64,000 nucleotides of DNA from the NCBI RefSeq assembly GCF_963576545.1, contig NC_083642.1, positions 6,724,901 through 6,788,900 on the forward strand, in the 5' to 3' direction. Below the pieces are notes generated by a model, which saw only the letters and a program-made list of their open reading frames with translations, was not told where the DNA came from and searched no databases. Source of the stretch: Limanda limanda. Lineage: Eukaryota; Chordata; Actinopteri; Pleuronectiformes; Pleuronectidae. Position numbers and translations under genes: made by a program. Positions 38,001 through 52,011 of this stretch are shown here, piece after piece. The first letter of the stretch is position 1. Every line of letters begins with the position of its first letter.

Positions 38001-39807
38001 TAAGGAGTGAGCACATTTTGTCCGGTCCTCAATTGTTTGAGGCTAAAGACTTTGTTTATTGTTTAGAATTAGGCTAGAATCAGGGTTAGGGTAAGGCATT
38101 TAGTTTTGATGGTTAGGGTACGGGGGCTAGTAAATGTATAATGTTAATGAGTGTCCTCGCTAAGATAGAAGTACTGATGTGAAATGGTTATGTTATCATT
38201 AATGCTGCTTGCAATTAAAATTAATTGTTCTATCTTTTTGTTTTATGTACGTACAAAAGCTTTTAACTAGTAAGTCTAAAATTCCACGGGTTCTGTTATA
38301 AACTTTGGCTACACCTGATTAAAACTGTTCTCGGATCAATGTGGGGACTTGATGTCAGTTCATCCAAAAACCAGGCTCTGTTTTATCTGTTAGTGAATAA
38401 TTATCATTTTGAATCTAAAAAATAAAGAAGTTAAAACATTAAATTCCCAGTTGATTAAAACGATCTTCTATGTTATGGAAGTTTTCTGGAAGTTGGTGAA
38501 AGAAGAACTCAGGCAGCAGCTGATGTCTTATGCAGAAGGTTTTAATGTAGACTTGATGCATCAAGGAGACCAGAAGGTGGAGCAATATACAAAAGTCAAC
38601 AGTAACATGAGTATTTGTCACCCCCCTCCCCCCCTCCCAAGTCTGAAGATGTCTCTAACTGCATCCCAGTATATCTCCCTCTATTTCTGTCACCCATTCA
38701 AACAGCACTTCCATGAAACGCTAGAATTGCTTTCACTCTCTATGTTGCATGTAGGTGTTTGCATCCTATTGGGACAGTTAACCCTAAAGTTTGAATTCCT
38801 AAGTCCTTACGTCTGGTCACTGATTTTAATACGTAAAAGAGTTGAAGTTGAGATAGATATGAAAGTTGCTGAGTGTAGATAATACAATAAACTGTTGGTT
38901 GGTCCCTTATCTGTTACCTGACCTTGGGTACCTCTTAGAGAGAGAAGGCAGTATCTGTGGACTTTAGACAGGCACTATTCTCCTGTACAGATATAATGTT
39001 ATATTCAATAATATATAGTGGTGTGAGGATGGTCAAAGACTCTCTATGCTTGCTCGTCAATCAGGTCTCATCATCCTCAACGCCTGGTACGGCAAGTTTG
39101 TGACGGACAACAGTAGAAGACACGAGAGGGCAAAGGTCATTGACGTGACCGTGCCCTTGCAGTGTCTGGTGAAGGATTCAAAACTCATCCTCACCGAGGC
39201 CACAAAGGTGAGAACACTGATCCAGGGCAAGATTTTCCAAAACCAAGGCAGATTTGTCAGTATGATGTGAAACAGATTTATGTCCTCAACCTGCTGTTCG
39301 ATGATTTAGTGATGTGATGTTTTTTCTTCTCCAGTCTGGACTCCCTGGCTTCTACGACCCCTGTGTGGGGGAGGAGAAGAGCCTAAAGGTGCTGTATCAG
39401 TTCCGTGGAGTCATGCATCAAGTCCTGTCAGGAGACTCGGAGCCACTCAGGATACCAAAGCAATGTGAGTCCCTTTATCTACTGTACAGCACAGTGGCTG
39501 CCTGGTGTGGGGACGTGTTGTCTTCTTGCTCCTATTGCTGTGATATTTGGTGCGTTTCAGGGAAGGTTAATGATTTCATAGCTCGTATACGTTATGTTGA
39601 ACTTTCTCCCCGGCCCGTGTTCTAGATGTTTCTGGCAACAGGGGGATTTTCCTTTGTAGAAGTATTTGATGCAACACATCCCAGAACATTTTATCTCTGC
39701 TTTCTCCTGAAATCCACTGAGATTTACTTTCTGCCACCGGCGTAATATGTTTCCTCTACTTGTTGTTTTTCCCCTTCACAGCTCACAGGATCGACGCCGA
39801 CACATAG
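31799..39807 (+). CDS. dnajc11: DnaJ homolog subfamily C member 11, 16 coding exons
   Basis: DNAJC11 is a mitochondrial J protein linked to the MICOS/SAM (MIB) complex and crista organisation. Coding exons are 31799-31870, 33457-33586, 33719-33792, 34606-34707, 34836-34964, 35053-35175, 35351-35424, 35514-35703, 35801-35886, 36069-36185, 36768-36923, 37054-37123, 37353-37410, 39065-39207, 39335-39464 and 39782-39807. All have GT-AG ends and agree in phase. They sum to 1680 bp, or 559 residues plus TAG, the same length as I recall for human. The J domain spans about residues 14-80, with the HPD motif at 42-44 ([10 protein letters not shown]). A charged helix (about 101-134) follows. The middle region ([30 protein letters not shown]) is the family's beta-rich part. 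A hydrophobic segment ([16 protein letters not shown]) comes next, and the C-terminal DUF3395 domain ends RIPKQSHRIDADT. The ATG is set by [20 protein letters not shown]. All parts appear intact. Confidence 0.96.
32485..32890 (-). mobile_element. CORE/tRNA-type SINE-like repeat in dnajc11 intron 1
   Basis: Read on the minus strand, it contains a tRNA B-box-like ggttcgactcc (near 32774-32784) and, further on, gtgcccctgagcaaggcacc, then ctgctccccgggcgcc. The 'gagcaaggcacct' piece resembles the conserved core of CORE-SINEs. This combination is widespread in teleost introns. It is diverged, and its right end has a small duplication of cactagtcc. Confidence 0.55.
37940..38178 (+). repeat. teleost dispersed repeat with TTAGGG-like piece, dnajc11 intron 13
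   Basis: The element runs from 'gtgtgtacttgtacttctat', through 'tttgtgaggaccattttgag', 'cattttgtccggtcctcaat', 'tcagggttagggtaaggcat' and atggttagggta, to 'gagtgtcctcgctaagatag'. This order is familiar from many fish introns. The ttaggg units look telomeric but belong to the element. It has no coding capacity. Confidence 0.65.
38179..39064 (+). other. remainder of dnajc11 intron 13
   Basis: Between exons 13 and 14. A 157-codon open frame occurs at 38409-38882, but it has no recognisable domain, no splice support for insertion into the dnajc11 frame, and AT-rich intron-like composition. I regard it as chance. Confidence 0.5.
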
Positions 39808-40222
39808 GAGGAGCCCCTCCGCTGACCAAAAGGACTCAACTCTGGGCTGTGGATAATGAAGCTGGATGAACGTGTCCTGGATGCGACATTGGTTTAAGTC
39901 CCTGTTACTCAGAAATTGTTCATTTACCTTTTTTGTCTTTATATTCATTTAAATAAGCAGAGCGGAGAATGAGCGTCACAGACTGGGCTGATCATAAGTC
40001 AGTATCCACAGACAGGGTTGTGGCCTGCTTGAAATTCTAATGTGACTCCAAAATCAATGGCTACCTACCATCCTACTTCTCAGGGCTCAGAGCCTCCCTG
40101 GTATCCATTCATTTTTGGTATCGCTTGTAATTTATGATCGAGTTCTATGTACTGTATTGTACATAGACTGCAGTGCCTATGTGATTGAAGACATGAATGC
40201 ACCTCTGTGTATTTGCCATATT

Positions 40223-40228
40223 ATTAAA
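40223..40228 (+). terminator. likely dnajc11 poly(A) signal (ATTAAA)
   Basis: This ATTAAA lies about 415 bp after the dnajc11 stop, followed by a T- and GT-rich stretch (gttgtttaacaatttggtgt). It is a variant signal. No closer AATAAA was seen after the stop, so this is the best candidate. Not confirmed by transcript data. Confidence 0.4.
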
Positions 40229-40859
40229 AAAGAAGTCTCTCTAATGTTGTTTAACAATTTGGTGTGGTTTATTTTTGTAAAGTGTGTAAGAGGAAATATC
40301 TTTGATCACTTGTTTTGGTTAAATTCAAGTATTTTTCTTCTGAAGGGAAACATCTGAATTGTGTGAATTTGGACAATTATATAAATGTGGTAGACAAAGG
40401 AAAAATATAGAAACATGCATTTTACATGACAGTTTACTTCAGTGAAGTCTGTGGGTCTTCTCCCTTTCGACACCTGTTTTTTTATTTCTTTAATATGAGG
40501 GTGAGACTTTCATGAATCTTTTCTTTCTTCACTTGCTTGTAAGGCGCTATAATTAGAAATAAGCTGATTAACTGGAAGCACGACGAGACCAAAGATTTTT
40601 TTACTTCCAGGGAAAAATGAAACACTGCTTTTTTTTAAAGAATCATTAGTGGATCATGTAAAAGCACAGACACAAACAACATCCTGGAAACACATGTGAA
40701 GACGCTGAGGATTCAGGTCAAACTGCTTTTATCAGGTTTATTATCTTCTGTGCTCCTTGATGTTAATTAGTCATTAGATTATTTATTTTTAGAGGCGCAT
40801 TATTTACAGGTGAATCAATTTCACCTTCTGTCTCATCATTAGTCAAGTCAGATTTATTT

Positions 40860-41385
40860 ATCTTAAATGTACCTTTCAGTCGTCTTTGTTTTTCTTTATT
40901 ATATAATAAGTTATACATTATATTGCATTATGTTATGTCAAGTTATATAAAATTGCATTGTGTTATATTATATTTCTTATATATATATACATATATTATA
41001 TATAGAGTATAATTATGTTATGTAGTAAATATACTATAGTAAGTTAAATAACATTTTATTATGGTATTTTACATTGCGTTATTTTATAATATATTTATTA
41101 TATAAAATTATATTATAATACATTGTTATATAGTAAATATATGATATATTAAGTTATATTACATTGCATTATGTGATATATTATATAATAAGTTATATCA
41201 TATTATATTAAGTTATATAACAATGCATTATGTTATTTTACATTGCATTGTGTCATATATTAATTATATGTATAGTATAATAATTATATTACATTGTTAT
41301 ATAGTAAATATATTAAGTTATATTACATTGCATTATGTGATATATTTTATAATAATTATATTACATTATATAATAATTGATTTTT
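40860..41385 (+). repeat. AT-rich degenerate tandem repeat
   Basis: About 500 bp composed almost wholly of A and T with recurring pieces 'ttatattacattgcattatg' and gtgatatattata. The 'ttgcatta/ttgcattg' landmark appears near 40923, 40953, 41073, 41173, 41224, 41243 and 41328, at irregular spacing. It separates dnajc11 from the F-box gene. No gene or RNA is evident. Confidence 0.75.
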
Positions 41386-41554
41386 GATCTGACGTAGCAG
41401 TTGGAATCCCATTACTTTATTAAGATGCGTTACTTTACAACTTGAATTGACCGTCGTGTGTTTACTGCGTCAGCTGAGCGTCTAGCTCCGCCCGCTTGGG
41501 GCTGCCCCGAGGTGCAAAACGGAAGAAGTGGCGAAGTGACAACATGGAGTCTCA

Positions 41555-41645
41555 CTGTGGGAATCGAACCCTTCACCCGCGGTCTGTTTCCCCAGATGAG
41601 CACCAGAGGACCTGTCGGCGCTGAGGGAATCGAACCCACGGGTTA
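41555..41645 (-). other. two tRNA B-box-like motifs 66 bp apart
   Basis: On the minus strand the exact box ggttcgattcc occurs twice, at 41626-41636 and 41560-41570, each flanked by GGG/CCC that can form a T-arm-like stem. The sequence upstream of the second (ctctggtgctcatctgggga) is weakly A-box-like. Neither copy gives a complete cloverleaf by eye, so these are probably tRNA-derived remnants rather than working tRNA genes. They lie just upstream of the F-box gene. Confidence 0.35.
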
Positions 41646-41906
41646 GAGCTCGGTAGATCGTTGCGTTGTCTCCGCTTCTAGAGCCACGCCTCCGTCTCGG
41701 AACTGCACTACCGCGTTGTGTGGACGGGCATTAAGAACCGACGAGACGTGTTCGTGTCTCTGGGACAAACCGAAAGTGGTTCGAGGTATTTGCTCGTCGG
41801 AGGCTGAGCAAGGGGGACGCTTCTGTCCCAGAGACTGGTTCTAAAGACGTCTGTCCCCGGCACAGGGAGAGGGAGGAGGAGGAAGAGGAAGAGGACAGCG
41901 GTGGAC

Positions 41907-44140
41907 ATGGGTTCAGGTCAAAGCTTCGAGTCCGTCCCTCGTCGCCTGAAGACGGGGACACAGTCCGGTTCCTCTTCTAATGAAGACGTGAGTGAGACAC
42001 ATCCACATGTGACTGCAGCATGTGGAGGGTTTCACTTTCGTCTCAGAGACACTTTGATATCTGACAGTTACAAATGTGTTTAAATATTAATGTCCTAGAA
42101 ATGTACCAAACAATCATAGTATATAGATTTGACAGATTTGAAGAAGAACAGATCAAAAACTAGTCGTGAGAGGTTCTGATAATTAAAATGCTGCAACAGT
42201 GATACTTTGAATTAATTTCTAATAATATATTATTTATGAACACGTTGCATTTGGGGTTTAATGTTTAATTATTTTATTTATCCTACGAGAAAAAAATTGG
42301 AACAATGCTAAAGACACAGATTATCAGAAGAATTCCAAATTGTACAAAAGCAAAAAATAAAACACAATAACATGAGCTCAAAGGGTAAATAATGAGTCCA
42401 AAGGTTTATTATTGAGACAAGTCTTGATTGCATTAGTCTATAGATAAGCCCTGTGTGTCCTATTTGTTCTCTAGCAGCTGTCCGCTGTTCCTCTGGAGAT
42501 CCTGGAGGAGATCTTACTGAACCTCCCTTACAAGGAGGTGGTGAGTATTTGTCGGCTGGTGTGCCATCAGTGGAAAGAAGTGTCCGACAGTGAATCCTTG
42601 TGGAGAGCGAGATGTAGGAGAGAAGGATATCGTCCCAGTGATCCTTCCAAAATACCCAACGACTGGAGGTTGTTTTACTTCCTGTGCAAGAAGAGGAGGA
42701 ATCTCCTCAAGAATCCAAGAGGAGAACGTAAGAAGACACACAAAATAACTTCCAGCACTTTGTTACGTTGAGCAACAAATCAACCCTTTCAAAATACAAT
42801 CTCTCACAATCCTATTCTTTGTGTTTTCAGATAAAATGCAGGGTTGGCAGATAGTGGAGAATGGTGGCGATAAGTGGAAAATAGAGGGAGTCATGGTGCA
42901 ACATCCTGATGACACAGTCCAGAAAAACTTTGTTACTTCTTACGGGTGAGTATTCCCACCGGGAGAGATGCACCAGGGGAGATGCAGAGAAAAGTGGTGA
43001 CTGAAACAAACCTCTGCTCTCTGCAGAATGTGCAAGAAGGCCCAGCTGATTGATCTGGAGAAGGAAGGCTACAACTCATCATTTATGGATCACTTCCAGC
43101 CAGACATCAGAATATCGGACTGGTGAGAACACTACACATCTATGTAATTGTTGAATCAATGGCAAATTGAGTCACTCTCAAACATAATCCAATTCTTTCT
43201 GTTATTATAAATCATATTATCTCTACACAGCGTGTCTATATTCATTAGTATTCCGGCGACGTCGAGTCTTTGCACACGAGAATATGTGCTACCTTTATTC
43301 AAAGAACTGAGGTCCTGACTTTCAGAGTGGTTCCAAAAAATGTTTATCGGTGTTAAACTAGTTCCACATTTAACTTTGACTATGGTTGAATAAAAATCTG
43401 TTAAATTAAATAACCATTTACCTCAGTGGTCAATGAAACTCATGTAAATCCCAATAACTATGACATTGTTATGTCTAACACTGCTACCACCTGAACCATT
43501 TTTATTATTTAAGATAAAGAAAACAGGTAAATATTATAATTTAGCCTGTTTGAATGCATAAGAGTTGTGTGTACCTCGCCCAATATCTGCTAGGACTGGC
43601 TCCAGTATAGATAGTGGATGGATGGAATAAAGACAAACATCATAATCAAAACAAAGGAGTGTGTGTCCCAGTGAACAGGGCTGAAAACATTCCCATAGTT
43701 AAAGCTAAATGGTGACTCATGATCCACAGTGTGTGCTCACGCGGGTGCGTCTGTATTCCCTCAGGTATGCACCACGATATGACTGTGGCAGCGAGTACGA
43801 GATCTGTGTTGAGTTGCTGAATCAGAAGAAGCAGATGCTCCACACCTTTGCTCCGGAGACCGTTCTCTTCGAGCAGTGGAACGAACGGAAGTGGTACCGG
43901 GTACGTCCGACGCTTTAATTGGTCCAATTAGGTTCAGATGAGGTTTTTTTCGAAGCTCTGGGACGAATCTACACTCACTGATTGTTTGTTTTTCAGATGA
44001 CCCATGTGTTCCAGAGCTATGGACCTGGTGTGAGATACATCCGATTCACCCATGGTGGGAAGGACACACAGTTCTGGGCAGGGTGGTATGGAATCCGTGT
44101 TACCAACAGCTGTGTGGAGATAAGTCCAGCAGTGGACTAG
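41907..44140 (+). CDS. F-box only protein, FBXO2/6/44 group (F-box plus FBA domain)
   Basis: This is the substrate-recognition subunit of an SCF ubiquitin ligase; relatives FBXO2 and FBXO6 bind N-glycans on misfolded glycoproteins. Exons are 41907-41987, 42478-42727 (or from 42475, adding one Gln), 42831-42945, 43027-43122, 43765-43900 and 43997-44140. Phases agree and the protein is 273-274 residues. After a Ser-rich leader, the F-box runs from about residue 30 (SAVPLEILEEILLNLPYKEV, then CRLVCHQWKEV). The linker has NDWRLFYFLCKKRRNLLKNP. The FBA domain runs from GWQIVENGGDKW to the end, with FVTSYGMCKKAQLIDLEKEG, DWYAPRYDCGSEYE and RFTHGGKDTQFWAGWYG. The FWAGW core resembles FBXO6 and FBXO44, while recalled FBXO2 has YWKGW, so glycan binding is uncertain. 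Which member this orthologue is remains open. It is tail to tail with cdc42. Confidence 0.92.
43560..43625 (+). mobile_element. degenerate LINE/SINE tail ending in TGGATGGATGG
   Basis: The sequence cctcgcccaatatctgctag, then gactggctccagtatagata, then gtggatggatgg is a shrunken form of a very common fish retroposon end. It lies in intron 4 of the F-box gene. Confidence 0.55.
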
Positions 44141-44889
44141 TAGCTCTTATGGATTTAATCTAATGACTGAAATTGCACATTCATATATTCCGCCTTATAC
44201 AATCTGTGGTCCTTTTGCATATTAGAGGGTTTTAATATGTACGGTTAAAAAGCAATAACAAAACCTCCTCGTGCTGCACCTTAAGAAAACATACAGTATA
44301 TGACGATAAAAAATATAAGAAAGTGATTAAACAATATATCTGAAGTAGTTAAGCCATTTTGAAGCGGAGGCTGAGCAACTAAAAGTTGTTTCAGTTTCAG
44401 CAGAAGAGCCATTACTATCCCTGAGAACAGGTCAGGTTCACAATCCACATTTCACTAGATAAGCTAACCCCTGAACAACCGTTGGTGTTTTGAGTATCAT
44501 GTGGTTTTAGAACTCGTTAGGGACAGGAAACCATGTAGCTGATAGCTAGCTGACGCAGCTTTAAAGGTCAGGCACTCTCCAAACTAACTTTCGTTTCTGT
44601 TTGCTTCTCAGTCGTCCTCATTGAAATGTGCTGTGATGATATCTGTAGTTATATGAAGACAAAGTTGGAAGATCTCATGTGATTCTGTCTGTAATGGTTT
44701 AACACCGTCGCACTTCCTTGGCCCAGCAGCCATAATGGAAATATTCTTTGCACTCCTCTGTAACGTGTCAGTTGTGATGTGGAATATTCATAATATAAAA
44801 TTTTTTTTTGGCTCAGAACTGGATGTATATCAAATTTGTACTTTTATACATCACGTCCCTCCGTCACCTGTGGAAAACTGTTACAAGTA

Positions 44890-44895
44890 AATAAA
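44890..44895 (+). terminator. poly(A) signal of the F-box gene (AATAAA)
   Basis: A canonical AATAAA lies about 750 bp after the stop. The minus-strand cdc42 signals start only about 45 bp further right (44940-44945), so the two genes' 3' ends nearly meet or overlap here. Confidence 0.55.
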
Positions 44896-44939
44896 CTTTA
44901 TGTATTGACGACAGAAAACATGAAGTATTTGAAGTTAAG

Positions 44940-44945
44940 TTTATT
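44940..44945 (-). terminator. possible distal cdc42 poly(A) signal
   Basis: On the minus strand AATAAA occurs here, with further copies at 44957-44962 and 45059-45064. Use of these would give the last-exon isoform ending CVLL a 3' UTR of about 1.3 kb, in line with the long UTR of vertebrate CDC42. Inferred. Confidence 0.4.
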
Positions 44946-46296
44946 CATAATACTGGTTTATTGTGATGTTTTATCACAGGCAAGATAAGATACAGTACAA
45001 CTTTGATGTCAAATTGAATAAAAATCATAACCGTCCAAGAAACTTGTCATTTTCCTGGTTTATTGGATTTCAGGGTCACGTCAGCTTCTTTAAATCTCGT
45101 TATCAACAATGCACATGTTTCATTCAGTCAATAAGTATATTCTCACTCTATTTACAAATCAAATTCAAGCCCAACATCTAGGGCAAGGGTGAAGTAAAAG
45201 AAATGCAAATCGTATTAGTTCAGTCATCTTCACAGGATGTCAAACTATGTTTAGCATTTTATAAGACGTGTCACAATGTGTTGTTGCCATCTTAATGAGG
45301 CTGTTGCAGCGTAGCAGCGAGTTTGTTCCCTTCACAAAATAAATTAGCCTCTGGTTATGAGCTGTAACGCTCAAAGTTTTGTTATATAAGGGTTTAAACA
45401 TCACTTTCTCGCATACCTTACAAAACTTGTGCTCAAGTAGTTACTCAAATTGATGGTGACTGTTTGTGACAGATGTTTTCTGATTGGAATGTTCCCATCG
45501 TTTGAGACTCAGCCTCAATGATGACTTGTTTCTCAGCCTCTGTGGATCTCTGCTCCGTCAGGAGTCAATTTGATCTGGTTTTCTTTGGGCAAACTAGAGC
45601 TACAGTGGAGCATACCCTAGAAATGTCAGATTACGTCAGCTGGTTCATAGATCTTCCAGGAGACTGTGTTTACAGACGTTGTGTGAAACACAGAGACTCC
45701 TGCTAACTCTTTGAAATTGTGTCAGTTCTTAAAAAAAATCCTGAAAAACTAAATATTTGAGTTCCATGGCTGTAGGTGGATCTATAATGCTACATACCCC
45801 ATCAGTGATGAAAGAAAACTGGAGTCTCATATACCAGGATTGAAGATGCAGTGCAAATGATTCACTTCAGGAAAATGAAAGTTGCACTAATACAGAACTT
45901 GAGCTTCTCACTAACCCATCATTATAAGCTTATATTTGTGTTTCATAGGCCACTTGATACAACAGTTAGATCCACTACAATACCATCATTACAACAGTCA
46001 GTTCTTCCACTTGTCAAAATCAACTCTAATGTTGTCAAAGTGATCTATTATTGAACTGTTACCTACAGTTTGCTGATATACTTCACGTATTCAGTCTTCA
46101 CATTATGCAAGTGGGGTCAAGTCAGCAATCTTAAAATCATGTTCAGCACATTGACTATGTTTGCAGGCTAAGTCAGTCAGAGGACAAATATTTCATGATC
46201 TCTCAACTTATCTTGGAATGTGCTTGTGCAGGAAAACCTCTTCAGGACTGTTAACCTAGTTACGGGGAAGTGGTGTGGAGCAGGCTGCGATGAAAC

Positions 46297-48972
<2,676 letters not shown>

Positions 48973-49179
48973 CTGCAGAGGAGGAGGGAGGGGGAGGAGG
49001 AGGAGGAATAACAACAACCATTAAAAATGTACAATAAAGATAAATACATCGTCCCTGAAACCAGTGCAGGTTGATATGAGTCAATGGAAGCTTTGATTAG
49101 GCGATGAGACCGGATGAGGGGGGGGAAGCGTTTTCCTGGCATTAACTAATAAAAGTCACACCCCATTACCAACACTGTC

Positions 49180-49680
49180 TGGAGGCTAACGGTGGCTAAC
49201 GGTTCTCACTAGCTTGAGCTAACACTGCCCACTTTAGCGTGTGGAAACCTGGTAATGGCGGACATATAATACAACGACAATATCTACTTAAACAACCACA
49301 CAATGCTGATAAATAAACGAGAAGATGTTTGTGTTTCGGTTAGCATGCTAAGCTAGCGCAGTAATCACCGGGCACCGCTAGCTAGCTAGTCAGCGAGTTA
49401 GCTAAACGGGTACACGGCTAACGCTGGCTCGTAAAACCAAATGAGTTCCCGCTAACCAGGGGGGGAACCCGGGGTCATGGCGGATGTTTGCCGGCTAACC
49501 GAACCCGCGGAGGTTGGGACATGTCCTGCGGTTCCTACCTGCGTCTCTCCGTGGGTCCTCTCGCCGGGTGTTAGCTCTCTTTCGCCGGGCGTTGGCACCA
49601 GCGACCCGCAACTTGGTTCACTCACTTCCACTGGCACCGTCAAGTCAGGGACGATAACACCGGAAGTCCCCTTTCAAAGT
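49180..49680 (-). promoter_or_regulatory. cdc42 promoter region with non-coding exon 1
   Basis: CpG-rich DNA with a likely non-coding first exon whose donor (gacgcag then GTAGGAAC) puts its end at 49539; the exon would extend right to roughly 49660. This mirrors the vertebrate gene, in which the ATG is in exon 2. Many gctagc/gctaac steps fill intron 1 (49.2-49.45 kb). The exact start is not visible. Confidence 0.6.
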
Positions 49681-49699
49681 AAAACACTCGGCCCTCATC

Positions 49700-50454
49700 G
49701 CAACATGAAACGCATGACTAGCATCATAACATTTGTTGTATGAAGATGTGAAGATGCTACCGTTGTTTATGTCGACTTGTTCCTCCGCTATATGCAGGAA
49801 TATGAATTATCCCTAGAGGATGTTTCACTTGCTTTGCTTTTTTGGATTTTGCTTTGAAAGGCAATGTCCGGTCGTTATGTTGTTCGGCTTGACAGAAGCG
49901 GAGGCTGCAGAAGGGGTGACGTCACCTCCTCGATCCCTCACATCCTCCATCCTCACCTGAATCTGAGCTCAGCCACAGCTTGTGAATATCACCCAAAAAG
50001 ATTTACAGATGTAAAGTAGATGAAGACCAAATAGGTGAAATCCATTCATTTCAGTTGAGCTGAGTGGGTCTGAGAGACAAGAAAAACAGAGAACAACTGG
50101 GTAACATTTCATAATAAGCCCCAAACTTAGAGTTAACTGTAATGAATGAATGAACAAGGCACAGACCTAATCAAATACCCTCTGGTTCCTATTGGTATTT
50201 AAATGTAAGTTACAGTGGAAGGAAATAAAACTGTAACATTTCGGGAGTAATGATTTGAGGTTTGAGAAAAAAGGAGAAACAAATTACAGCAACTGATGTC
50301 ATTATTTCCTTAAATACATGGTTTAGTGCTGGAAGCAAATCGGAGGTTTGGGGAAAGTTATGTTAACCATTTTCTTCCTGTCTTAAAGAATAAAAATTGA
50401 GCAGTTGGCCCTTAATTATTAGATATTACAGCCCCAACAGCTTTTATACAATAA
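49700..50454. other. intergenic, no feature seen
   Basis: Sequence upstream of cdc42. The open frames are short and unmatched and no repeat family was recognised. Confidence 0.6.
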
Positions 50455-51410
<956 letters not shown>

Positions 51411-52011
51411 ATAACGTAGTTTAAATAATTAAAGTCATCACTACCTTTCTTAAAGAGTAATATGCAACGTTTTTCGGGAATTTGAACATAATTAGCTTTT
51501 AATTGTACGTAAAAATCACTGTTTGTTTTACCGATCAACCATTAATTGTCCCTGTTTTTTATTGTTGTAAAAGCAGCACTTCACATGAGTTGAGCCTTTG
51601 ATTAATTCATGAGGGATTTTTATTCTGCACCTTGTTTGCAGCACAAGTACAACACTCACAGATTCAGTAAAAAACCCTCAGACCCGGTGGTTAAATTTGA
51701 GAAGAACAGGCCTTTATAACCATCCATATAAGATCTGCATACGCATTAAATGATCGTCAGGAGCCTCAGTTTTCCAGAGGTGCTATATTCAAAAGTTGAA
51801 CCCAGAGTTATCTTTTGCCCTGCACTGAAATTAATGAGGTTTTAATCATTTAAATACAAGAAAAGAGAAGCTGGAAGCCAATTTTTCACATGGTTTATTT
51901 TTCAGTTTAATTCACACTCTGATAGAGTGTCTGCTGGAGGAATGGTTCTGTGGCCATACACGGTTATAATTCACCCATGATTAGAAATATGGTGCTGCCT
52001 GACTTTCATTC
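51411..52011. other. 3' flank of the Ig-domain gene
   Basis: AT-rich sequence to the right of the microsatellite. The 3' UTR of the minus-strand Ig-domain gene should lie here. AATAAA-like signals on that strand were not placed with confidence. No other gene seen. Confidence 0.5.

Noticed and set aside
38090..38130. Interstitial telomere or fusion point suggested by ttaggg units
   Set aside because: The units are part of a familiar dispersed repeat and only two or three are present.
38409..38882. A 157-codon open frame within dnajc11 intron 13
   Set aside because: No known domain, AT-rich intron-like composition, and dnajc11 exons 13 and 14 join in phase without it.
41430..41646. Protein frames through the paired B boxes (VGIEP, AEGIEP)
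   Set aside because: This kind of peptide commonly arises when tRNA T-arm sequence is translated; no protein family fits.
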